Assembly (NCBI RefSeq): GCF_029227915.1
Contig: NC_079885.1
Coordinates: 10,157,001 to 10,221,000 of the forward strand
DNA from: Hydractinia symbiolongicarpus
Taxonomy: Eukaryota > Cnidaria > Hydrozoa > Anthoathecata > Hydractiniidae
Length of the DNA stretch: 64,000 nt
Direction of reading: 5' to 3'
Below the pieces are notes generated by a model. That model was not told the origin of the DNA, did not search any database, and worked only from the letters and a program-made list of their open reading frames with translations. Each line of letters starts with the position of its first letter. Positions within the stretch are counted from its first letter, which is position 1. This document shows positions 47,431 to 58,200 of this stretch, piece after piece. Made by a program: the position numbers and the translations under genes.

Positions 47431-48200
47431 CTAAAATTGTTTTTTTGTTGAATCTTTTGACATGGTTTCATTTTTATTACATAGGTAATTATCCACTTCA
47501 ATATTTTTTATGACCATGATCTCTATATCATCCCTGATTTTAGAATGTGTCTTCTTGATGTGGGTGAGTTTACAATGCTGTTGATAACATTCCTGTTTAA
47601 AATTGGACAATGAGCACATTTCAGCATAAAAAATGTCGCATTTATTCCCTTAGTTCCAACCTTGGGGTTGTTTAGTTCTATGTTTCAGTAATTTTTTACG
47701 AACCTCAGTTCTTTCGATAAAACAAACTTGTTTGCAGTATTGATTCACACGCATGGTTGCCTATAGAAAATCGAGATTTGAATTTTCTTTTTCATAAATT
47801 CAGTTCTATGAGACAATTAATATTTGACATAAAACCTTGACCATTTTTATTTTCATGATCAGTAATAATAATGTGTGGTTCAACATGATTACAAGTGTTG
47901 TGGCTATTGTGCTTTTCTGCATTTTTAGATATTAGTTTCGTTTCTCTGCTAACTGAAATTGTTTCTGATAGCATATACCACACAAGTAATGAAAGCCTGG
48001 GATCTTGAAAACTAATGTTTGGGTACCATCATCTTTATGTTTATAACTTCCTTCAGTTTTTCCATATAGCACTTCTTGTGGACTTCTTGTCCACATAATT
48101 CCCAACTATTTTGAAGGTGTACTCGTTTTTACGTATTTGACATAGATCTGGAAAATAACTTTTCACTTTCATTAGTATTAGATCAACAATCGCGTCCTTA
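47431..48200 (-). pseudogene. Decayed coding segment, family unknown
   Basis: On the minus strand about 48180-47950 reads in pieces as a Lys-rich protein with cysteines (SYFPDLCQIRKNEYTFKIVG, then FHYLCGICYQKQFQLAE). 47765-47430 gives a basic stretch (KHRTKQPQG) and then CSLSNFKQECYQQHCKLTHI with a zinc-finger-like Cys/His spacing. Stops and frameshifts interrupt it. The shared block at 42500-42655 suggests a repeat family, perhaps from a transposon. Confidence 0.3.
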
Positions 48201-50142
48201 TTTTTGGTAATACATGTAAGAATCATGAGGTATTCTAGAGTAAGTTTGAGTGTTTCTTTGTTGAAGTGTCTTTATAAGTATTTTCTATTTGAACATGGTT
48301 TTGCTATTACATTTTTTCAAGTAGTAACGTCATCTTTAATAATATTATTGTTGTCAGAACTGAACTCTGGTTCTTGACTATATAAAATTGTGATATGGTC
48401 AGGCATATTAAAAGCAAATGACAAAAGGTTAGCTTTTACCACTATTTCAGCCAGTGGCAAGCTGGTAAGGTTGTGTTAGCGGGTTTAGCTGTGATACTTC
48501 CTAGGAAAAAGCCCTGAGGTAGACCAAGAAAAGTTGGCAGTATGTAATTAGAACAGACTTGATGCAGAGTTTAGATCTAACACAGTCTAGATCAGATTGG
48601 AAGAGCACTGTTAATATACCCATCCAACCAATAGTAGCAAGGTACGTTAAGTTGAGAATGATGATGATAGTTTGTGTCCTTAGTCACTTAAATATACTGA
48701 AACTTAATAAAGAAAAAATGCTTAGCAACTTTGAGTTAACACAAACAGATAAAGAAATTTAGCCAGATGGCTAAAACAATATGCATCACACTTTTTTGTA
48801 TGCAGTTTCAGCAGTTACTTGGTAAGTATTCGTTTTAATTTCAAAATATTTTCGGCATTGTCAATACCGGAAGGAATAAAGATTGATCACTCATCTTGAT
48901 CAGATTGGTGTTATTTAATCCTTGTCTAAACCAGTCCAATGGAGATAATTAGAAACAAGCCTTATTATATTTTACCATCTAGTACTTTAAAGTCAGTTAT
49001 GATAAAAAATAATGTATCATGTTGCTGTGATAAATTTTTAATATCAGCCTTTAAAATTAGCGTTGGCATTCCGCACTGCCGACGTAAAATACGAAGAAAT
49101 CGTAGTTGCGTTGACAAAAAAATTGCTGACCTAATTTTGTTTTGAAATTTTTAAATAACAATAATTTTGATTTTGTTTGAACTACTCCCACTCATTGCAA
49201 CTACAAACTAATTACATTCGATTTTTAGTAACTTAAGCCATTATCACTAACTAAAATCAATCAGGCTACAGAAATACTGTGGTAAAATTGTATATCATAT
49301 TAAAAAGAAGTCCAGAAGTTCTTTCTCGCACACGACACAGCAGGCAATAGGTCATCCCTGCCCTCGGTTTTGTTTGGAGAGATGTTCTGTGAAGCCTCTA
49401 ACAATTGAGTCTCCTATACAATTTTGCTTCATGTTAACGCGTGACAACGACAAGCATAGTGAAGCATATGTTGAAATTTTCACTGCTCATGTTATGAATT
49501 TATAAGTAAAGCATGCGTTGAAATCTTTCTGCTCTTGTTAGGTATTATTAAGTGAGGCACAGAAACATTTTTATTTTATTACTGGTGTTATGTTTTAGGT
49601 GAGGCATACAAAAAAAATTAAAATATTTCTCTGATCCACTCAGGGTGACAAATGTGAAGCAAAATTAATGGCACTAATGGGCTTTTGTAATTTTCGAAGC
49701 ATTTCACCAGCGACTTCTGCGATATACAACCTAATGATGCCCTTACCCTAATGAGTTTATGTCTTGAAACATAAAAAGGCAGTGAACTATTAACCTATCG
49801 AAAGGTAGGAAGGTATGTCAATAAGACTTGTACTCCATTCCCATTTGTCAACGTCTTAGGAGATCAATGCATCAAATTTATGAGAGGTCTAGCCCTAATA
49901 AAAAGTGAATGACGAAAGTTATTGCCAGAAAAATTTCACTACAAAAGAATTTTGACAACGCAATGTCGAAGCAAATCAGTTGAAATGTCTCTCACGTCTG
50001 CAGTTTTATTGCCGACGTAAAAAAATTCTAATTTTAGGGGAATTTCTTTTTTTCTTTTTTAGACTAATCATATTTAGGCAATCTAAAAAAGAAAGAAGTG
50101 TGAAAGAAGTGTAAAAAGCATCAAGAAGTGTAAAACAGCATT
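48201..50142. other. Intergenic region upstream of the membrane-protein pair
   Basis: No supported exon. A pyrimidine tract with AG at 50061-50062 (TTTCTTTTTTTCTTTTTTAG) lies 80 bp before the ATG at 50143 and could be a 5' UTR or trans-splice acceptor. Confidence 0.4.
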
Positions 50143-50922
50143 ATGATTATCAGGTTCATAATTGGTACAATGTTATTTTGTTCTTATATTTTTGCTTACA
50201 AAAGCAGACCTCCAGAAACATGCTCAGATTTGTGGAATTACGTGCAAAATATTACCCAAGAATTTCCTTTTCCTAAAAAAGAAATGCATGTTGATATCCA
50301 TAATTGCACATCTTTTTCAATTCAAACTGCCGGTACATTCAAAGTTATAACAAACTTTCGAATTAGACCAACGATACAACTGATGTTGGAGATATCTTCA
50401 CAATTGCTGGTTAAGCCAAACATTACATTAAGTGACAAAATACATCTTGATTCTCCTATTATAAAGATTATTCATTTGGGAGAAAATAATTTTACTTTGC
50501 ATGGTGTTGTCTCAGGACAAAATATTACTGTAAAGGTGTTTGTTGATTTGAGGTTATATGGAAAGGTACTGTATATTTTAAACAGAATTTCCTTTTATAA
50601 ATCTATGAAAGATGGAAGAAAAGAGAGCAGCCTATACGTCAACCATGGAATATATAACCTTTCCTATCTGCATTCAACAGAAACCCTCAGACCACAATCA
50701 ACAATAAAAAGTGTTTTATCAGCTGGTGCTAAAGCTGGTCTCATTGCTTCTGGACTTCTATTATTGATTGTCGGTGTTGCTTTTATTATTTACTGGAGAA
50801 AATCAAACCGAATGTCACAACAGGCTGCTTTTTATAATGATATTGTGATGAACAGTGAGTTTGATGAAGAAATTGTTGAGGACGATTGTCCTCTTGTAAA
50901 TGACCACTTAGTTATTGGATAA
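50143..50922 (+). CDS. Small type I membrane glycoprotein, paralogue 1
   Basis: This intronless frame of 259 aa starts at an ATG preceded by an in-frame TAA (12 bp upstream). Residues 1-18 form a signal peptide (FIIGTMLFCSYIFA). The ectodomain has few cysteines and many N-glycosylation sites (NIT, NCT, NIT, NFT, NIT, NLS). The membrane span is about 198-218, followed by a basic stop-transfer segment (RKSNR). The 41-residue tail holds AFYNDIVMN (Tyr231), which fits a YxxPhi sorting or phosphotyrosine motif, then an acidic cluster. The downstream paralogue shares the layout, an ILNRIS / ISNRIS strand before the stem, and the tail motif. Polyadenylation signals lie at 51247 and 51264. The family is not recognised; a LAMP/CD164-like surface or endolysosomal protein is one possibility. 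Confidence 0.75.
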   Translation: MIIRFIIGTMLFCSYIFAYKSRPPETCSDLWNYVQNITQEFPFPKKEMHVDIHNCTSFSIQTAGTFKVITNFRIRPTIQLMLEISSQLLVKPNITLSDKIHLDSPIIKIIHLGENNFTLHGVVSGQNITVKVFVDLRLYGKVLYILNRISFYKSMKDGRKESSLYVNHGIYNLSYLHSTETLRPQSTIKSVLSAGAKAGLIASGLLLLIVGVAFIIYWRKSNRMSQQAAFYNDIVMNSEFDEEIVEDDCPLVNDHLVIG

Positions 50923-51246
50923 AAAGATGATTAGTTAAGTGCTTTTAATGATATTGAGTAATTTCATTTGTTAGGTGCTGCTGTGTAGTGTGCAAATCTT
51001 CAAGATAACACATTGTATAGCATGCCAAGAAACTGTTACATGGTGGCAAAATGGGCTGTTGTGAAAGCTGAAAAAATAGGTTTTTTAGACAAACAATTGA
51101 AAAATTTGAACAGAAAACACTGTAGTTTTTTCAGGCTGATAAAGCTGCTAAAATATTCTTTTTATTATCAATTTTTTGATCCAAAATCCTTTTTATAATC
51201 TAATAATTTTTAGCTAAAAAGTAGTTTCTATGTTAATTGTTTAAAT

Positions 51247-51269
51247 AATAAAAGTCATACAATAATAAA
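51247..51269 (+). promoter_or_regulatory. Polyadenylation signals
   Basis: AATAAA occurs at 51247-51252 and 51264-51269, about 330 bp after the stop of paralogue 1, in an AT-rich 3' UTR. Confidence 0.5.
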
Positions 51270-53126
51270 ATTACCTAACAGACTATTGGTCATTTTTATA
51301 AAAAACTTTGTTGAATATAAATATTTTCTATTATATGTGTCTATTGTGTGTTTAAAAAGAAAAGTGTTAGTTTCAGTATCATTTTTTCATTTTTGTATAT
51401 ATATATTTTGTATATTTTGTAAATTACTTATTTATATAAACATCCCGATAATGTTTATGATGTTAACCAATGGAGTATAGTATATTAACCTTATGCAAGT
51501 ATACCGTAAAAGCTTAAAAAAACCGTTTCAAATGAAGTTCCACGAATATTTAAAATTTTTTTTGTTGAATTGTAGAAATTTTAACTGTATATAAAAATAC
51601 ACGATTAAATTTAGTTAATTAGTTATTGTACTCGCAGAGGTAGTCCATCAGCAAAAAACTTTTGAATCTAAAATAAAGAATCCTATTGTAATCTTTCAAA
51701 CAAATGGCTCCTTCCCAACTCCAATACCCCTATTTTAGTGATTTCTTAAGTACGTTCCTCTAATATGCACCTCAAAAAACACACTCCCTTGTCTGTGTTT
51801 ATTCAAAACATATATAATGCAAATTTTGAGTTTCATTGGTAAGAGTTTTCCAAAAACAATAATGGAAGAAAATATATAGTTGATTCTGCACCAGCGTCAA
51901 AATAATCTGATAAAATATATATATTCAATTGGCCATTACAAAAAAATACGAAACCATCCCCCTTTTTTAAACTAATAGACAGGTCTTAAGAATACGAAAT
52001 TAAATAAATAAACAAATAAATAAATAAACAAAATAAATAAACAAATAAAAGACTCCTGGTGTTTAAAGCATTATGGTAAAAATTGATTTCGAAGTGACAG
52101 ATTCTACCTCTGAAATTGATATCATGATATACTGAAATATAGAAGTCACAAATTTTGTTTATGTTTTTTCTAATTGCTTTTTTTATGGTATAGTGTATCA
52201 TTGTTGCTAATTTTTTATTACTTATTTTTGTTTTTAAAGGAATTTAAACTGTATAGAAATATAAGGAAATGTTTAATTGGGACATGTATTTCAACAGGAT
52301 AAAGGAGGTGTTGTACAATATACAATGTTTTTAATAAAACATTTTTCAGATGCATTTAAATTTTTAGTAGATTTCAGTCTTTAAAAAAAAAGCAGCTCGA
52401 TTTTTCAGATTATGCTGCAAAATTTAAATTCCTTGCATATTTTAAAATTCAGAAGGTATTTATTTTTTGTTACTTTGAATATGAGCTTCAATAAAACCTA
52501 TTTATGCAATACAATCAACATAATTCTATTTTTAGTGACTTGACTCTATGCAAGCCCTATTTTTAGCTATAGTGCAATAGACAATAAAATCAGCTCCGAA
52601 TCACAGCAACCATGAACTAACTGTATTCGTTGGAATTAACACCTGTACCATAGTGCTTCAAGTTTAGAATCTAAAGGAGGGATTTTTCTTTTAGGCACTT
52701 GTTACGAAATACATATTTTTAAAGAAAATTTATGGTTAAATACTGCATACTGCTAAGTTGCAACTTTTAGAAATTTAACTTTTATCTTTAAATTAAACTT
52801 TCTCATTGACAGAAAAAAATGCCAGCATGGAATTTGTAATCCTTTAATAACACTATTTATTTGCATGATAAAATAACAATCCTACAAATTACCTTTCTTT
52901 TTCTTTTTTTTTTTTTTTGAAATGAGGTGTTACATTAAAGTACTATTATTCTCATTGACTTTGGAATAGAAAAGGAGGCCACTTCTAGGGTGGACATTCA
53001 TTTAGCTAGAATATGAACGTTTTTTTCATTTAAAATGATTAAATTTAATATTAAGGTTAATGTTGAATGTATGTGTTGTCTGCTTTATTTTATTAATTCT
53101 TATTTTTTTAGGAAAAAAATTGAGTA
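51270..53126. other. Intergenic region between the paralogues
   Basis: No third paralogue is visible. AT-rich, with an AAATAAATA-type microsatellite (about 52000-52050). An acceptor (TATTTTTTTAG ending 53111) lies 15 bp before the second ATG. Confidence 0.45.
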
Positions 53127-54104
53127 ATGGATTGTAAATGTGCTGGTTTAATAGCTGTTCTAATGCTTTCTGCATTTGTGACCAAATCATCAACAGACAT
53201 TCAAAAAAACTCTGATTGCTTCAATTTCAATCCTCTGATTAGAGAATTTAATAAAACAATAACAAAAATGATTCCATATCTTCGGTGCAAATCAAATTGT
53301 AGTTCCTTAAAATGTGAAGGAAAGGTTAACTTCTTTGTTAATGAAAAACAACCTAACATTTCATTTGTCACTGATCTGACGAACTGTTCAAATCCTGTTG
53401 TTGTATTGAACATAAGTTCTGGTACAATTCAAAGTATAACACTAAATTCAAAACAGAAAACAATTTATTTTGGACGAACTATGGTTAATATGTCAGTTTC
53501 TGTCAAAAAAAATACTGTTGAGTTCAATGTTGGTATTCTTGTGAAAAATAAGGTTTTAACAATATCCAACCGAATAAGCTGTAACATGCAAGATCCTTTA
53601 AATAGCCCACAAAAAACAGCAACAACCAAGGAAACAACAACACCACCACCAACAACAACCAAGGAAACAACAACACCACCAACAACAACAACCAAGGAAA
53701 CAACAACACCACCAACAACAACAACCAAGAAAACACCAACAACAACAACCAAGAAAACAACAACACCAAACACAACAACAACGACAACAACTACGAAAAC
53801 AACCGCAACAACAACCACCACAACAACAATGACAACAACAACACCAACAACAACCAAAGAGTCGCAGGATAACCCTAAACCTGCAAAAATAGTTTTACTT
53901 ATTTTAGCAGTTATAATAATCATCATGGTTATTGCCATATATGTTTACTGTAAAAGAAAGTCACGGCTTAGTGACCAACCAGCATATTACAATGACATTG
54001 CGATGAACGATCCTTTGAGGGCCGAACTAGATGAAGAGGAATTTAAAGACATGGCACGCAATGAGGAAGATGACGATAATGATGAATTACCTTTATTTAT
54101 ATAA
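53127..54104 (+). CDS. Type I membrane glycoprotein with Thr-rich mucin stem, paralogue 2
   Basis: Intronless, 325 aa; the ATG has an in-frame TGA six bases upstream. It has a signal peptide (GLIAVLMLSAFVTKSS) and a ~145-residue ectodomain with N-glycosylation sites (NKT, NCS, NIS, NMS) and about seven cysteines. A stem at about 162-248 is made almost wholly of Thr with Pro and Lys (TTKETTTPP repeated, then poly-Thr), a clear O-glycosylation region. The membrane span is about 255-275. The tail reads AYYNDIAMN (YNDI at 288-291), then two acidic clusters (DEEEF, NEEDDDNDE). Paralogue 1 has the same tail core but no mucin stem. The ACA/ACC-rich DNA makes the stem length prone to slippage and polymorphism. 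The role is unknown; cell-surface or lysosomal sialomucin is plausible. Confidence 0.8.
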   Translation: MDCKCAGLIAVLMLSAFVTKSSTDIQKNSDCFNFNPLIREFNKTITKMIPYLRCKSNCSSLKCEGKVNFFVNEKQPNISFVTDLTNCSNPVVVLNISSGTIQSITLNSKQKTIYFGRTMVNMSVSVKKNTVEFNVGILVKNKVLTISNRISCNMQDPLNSPQKTATTKETTTPPPTTTKETTTPPTTTTKETTTPPTTTTKKTPTTTTKKTTTPNTTTTTTTTKTTATTTTTTTMTTTTPTTTKESQDNPKPAKIVLLILAVIIIIMVIAIYVYCKRKSRLSDQPAYYNDIAMNDPLRAELDEEEFKDMARNEEDDDNDELPLFI

Positions 54105-54169
54105 CATTAATTTGTGTTACTCTGTGATGGATGTCAAAAATGGTGCTGCACAATGCTATTCAATATTAG

Positions 54170-54175
54170 AATAAA
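54170..54175 (+). promoter_or_regulatory. Polyadenylation signal
   Basis: AATAAA 66 bp after the stop of paralogue 2. Confidence 0.55.
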
Positions 54176-55296
54176 ACATCTACTTGATTTTGTAATTACA
54201 TTTATCAGTGTTTTATATTTGGCTCTTTGGGTTTTTTTTTAAGGTTTTTTTATCCAGGTGGGGAGGAGGACATTTAGAAATTATGTTTGTATTAAAGGAG
54301 TTTGCATGGCACAAGAACAAATTCAATTCTGCGTCATAGCATCTAAGAGGCTGTCTTTTTATTAAGATGCTTACCATACAGCAGCATCAAGTGATGAATA
54401 TTTTTTTTGAAAACTCAGAAGTTGAAACTGACAAAAAAAGGAAATAGTATGCGTTAGTATCTGAAAATTATTTTAAGAGTTCTGTGATTACAAATAAAAA
54501 TAAACTACAAATTGAGTCATTCCAGTATTTTTACTTTTGTGCAATGAAGATTTACAAGTATTTTCTTTGTATGTATGCATAAATTGAAAGGCATGTTTAA
54601 ACTCAAATACTTTCATAGAATATTCTTTGACTTTGTTTCTCACAAATTCTTGCATAGTTACATGTAGGTTTTTCTGATCAAACAGTCATATTTTGTAAGT
54701 AATTAAAAATGAAGTAGGATTTTATTTACATTTTTTTTCTTAATTTTTGTAGTATTTGAAGGTTTGAATTAGCAGTTCGCAAACAAAATGCCTTCCTTCT
54801 GCATCGTTCTAAGAAGAAAATGTGAAAATTAAAAATACCATTTTTATCTCAATTGTTAACATCGTCCCAGACCACAGCGACAAAACGTAATTTTTTTCTA
54901 CAGTCCTATATAGTCTCGCAAACTAAAATTTTTATTTTGTTTATTATGTTAGTATTGTGTTGATTTTTTGGAGGCAGAAATAGTTATTTTATTAAAATCA
55001 GAGTTTTATTTAATTAGCTCTGAACAACATTTAAATTGCACCTTTCCTTATCTTGTATATATGTATATTCCTGTACCAAAAATCTATTGATACTGTTGTA
55101 TGTTCCCAACATTTAAGTGCAACCTCCTTTGGTTATGTCACTGTGATGACACAGTTTTTTCAAACGGTTTAAAATATAATAATCGATGCTTTTTATGTTT
55201 GTATTGTTAAATATGATAATCATCTTGCAAGTTCACTGAATTTAAACTTACATTTTATTTACTTTGAAGATAATATTAAAATTATATGAGTTAAAG
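54176..55296. other. Intergenic region upstream of the ANKS6-like gene
   Basis: No exon is supported. It should hold the promoter and 5' UTR of the ankyrin gene. The frame upstream of the ATG at 55297 is open back to about 55264 but has no ATG. Confidence 0.45.
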
Positions 55297-58200
55297 ATGA
55301 ATGTAAATCAAAACACTGTTAAATCGTTAATGCATGCTGCAGAAAGAGGTGATATAAGACGTGTGGAACATTGTCTCAAATCTGTTCCTATTGATGCCAC
55401 AGATGATCAATCGCAAGTTGCTCTTCACTTTGCTTCTTCAAATGGCCACGAAGATATCGTTCGACTTCTAATTAAAAAAGGTGCTTCGCTTGAATGTCCA
55501 AACTGGTCAGGGTGGAAACCAATAATGTTTGCAGCTTACTATGGCCATTCCACAGTGGTTGCTTTATTAGTACATAACAATGCCAAAGTAAACTGTGAAA
55601 ATAGTAGACTGGCTACACCATTAATATGTGCATCAAGATGTGGTCACAAAGGTGTTATTGAAGTATTACTTGAGAATGGTGCTGAAATAAATCCTAAGCC
55701 AACTTCTAAGGTCTCTCTCACAGCCCTGATGACTGCAGCACAGCATGGTCATCTTCTGGTTGTAAATTTGCTCTTACAATATGGTGCAAATGTTGATTAT
55801 AAAAATCCTGATACTGGATATACCGCATTAATGTTGGCAGCTTTAAATGGACACTTGAAAATTGTTGAAATGCTTATTGAGAAAGGTGGAGCAGACCCAA
55901 ATCTCACAAATACTTTGAACCAGACTGCATTAGATTTAGCAACTGTGCGTGGTAGGAATGATGTAAGGTCCTATTTAAATAACAAAACATTGAAAGAATC
56001 TCAGAGTCCTTCCAAATCTCAACCAACGTTAATTGATGCTGCGAAAGCAGGTATTAATTTTGTTAATAACAAATAGGGAAATCATTAGAAAAATATTTTA
56101 GGGAAAGGAATATTGCTTGTATTTCGCAATTTTATTAAAATGAATTCTTATAAAACGTTAAAATCGAAAAATTAAAGGCCTTTAAAATTTCGTATAAAGC
56201 AGTATCTATAAAGTTGAATCCCTTTGGTGGAATTGTTTTCTTACTGTTTGTTTATCTATGTAGTTTCTGCTTCAAGCACAGAATATATGTCTATCTCCAT
56301 AATAATAGCTGCATTCTGTGTGTTTAAAATGGCTGTCCACAGCTTCATTGCAGGTCCTCCATATAGTAAAATTATTTGCTGACTGATGAACTAGTGGATT
56401 TTTCCACTGGCTAAAGGCTAACATATAAATAATGTTGCACAGTGTTACGATAAAATTCTTATGCATTAAAACTTTAGTTGATTTATGCAGCCCTTAAAAT
56501 TTTTTCCCTTTAAAAGGCTAAAAATTGAATGCTTAATAGACCTTTTTAACTTAAAGTAGTAATGCCTTTTGTAGAACTACTCTGCTAATTGGGTTGTATT
56601 TAAATATTTGATGTTTTCAAGATTATTTAACTGATATTTTTGTAATCTGTGACATTTTTTGTTTTAATTTGACTGGAAATACAAATTTTTAACTTTAAAT
56701 TGATTCATTATATCATATTGTGTTTGCAGGCAAATTTAAGCTCGTCCAAGAATTGTTAAATACTGGTATTGATGTCAACATGAAAGATGGAGATGGTGCC
56801 ACCCCACTAATATATGCATGTATTGGTGGCCACAAAGACGTGACTAAAATGTTGCTAATGGCAGGTGCTAATACAGACACTCAGGACTTACAGCATGGAT
56901 GGACAGCCCTTATGCAAGCGACATTTAAAAAGTAAGCTAAACTAAAGCAATATGGTGTACATTTAATTTCTGTATGTTTTGTTTTGTTTTGTCACAACAA
57001 AGTCTCTTTGTTTTTATTCTTATAAATTGTCTTGGTGTTGTTTTGAACGTTCGTTGTTGTTGCCAGGCAGTGCAGAGGACTGGTGTTTTAATAATCTATA
57101 TATTGTCTTGAATCTTCGTACCTCAGGCATGTGGAAGTTGTCAAACTCCTTTTAAAAGCACAAGCTGATATAAACATTAAGAATAATGATGGTTTGACAG
57201 TTTTCGATCTTGCTAGTATTGTTGGAATCCCAGAGATTACCAGGTTGCTAATCCCAGCTGGTGAGTCAAGTTATTCGTATTTTCTTGGTCATTAATTAAC
57301 GTTTCTACAACTACGGTACTCATTTGTTAATAAAGAAGCCTTCAATTCAAATTTCTGCTTGGTCCTTTGCTTTATATAACTCTTCTTTTTACAAGTGCAT
57401 AATTAAAACACCGGTTTATTGGAACATATTTTTTTCAAATTCTACTTATTTGTAATAGAAAATTTGTAGTGTAGCATTGTTGGAACATTTTTAGCAATGC
57501 ATTTAAGCATGTAGTAATTTTGTAGTTAATATAGTATGTAGTTAATTTTAATTTTACTTTTTCATTATTAGACCTTTGACCTATAAATTCTGCATAAATA
57601 GCTCTGTAAAACCCTGTATTTCAGTACAGGAGAGTTTACTGCTAGAGTATGGGAGTATTAGCGTCATGTTAACCTGAAATTCATCTGCTAGGATATGTTT
57701 TTACAGTTATTAATTGTATTGCAACTTTTATTTTTAGCATATGGCATGCACATCAGTGATGAAGCTGATAAGTATGTAAATAAAAATTACTGCTGAAAAT
57801 TTTTAAATATTTCTCAATTATTCATTTATTTTCTTCCATTTTTATAAGTGAATTATATAGGATTTGCTGACAATGTTCTCAGCAGTTCCATTGTTTTTGA
57901 TTTGAATGTCTTAACAATATTTACTAACATTAGAGTTGAAAAAGGATTCAGAAAGTATTGTTTTTTTTAAATCTTGTTAATTCTTTCTGTTTGTTTTAGG
58001 GAAAACAAAGGCAATGTTAAGGTGAGGAATGCATTTATGTTGCTCTAAGGGGCTTATCTAGAAAATATTTTTATGAGTTGGTAGCCCTTTGTTGATCAGT
58101 GCTGATGATTTTTTTCAAAAAAAAAAAAAGATCAGCTCTGTCGCTTTGTTGGCATGTGTTTGGCTTGCGCCAAGCTGTTTGAAAGAGTACTATGCAAAAA

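Noticed and set aside
53465-53938. Minus-strand Val- and Leu-rich open frames
   Set aside because: They are the antisense of the ACA/ACC tract encoding the mucin stem.
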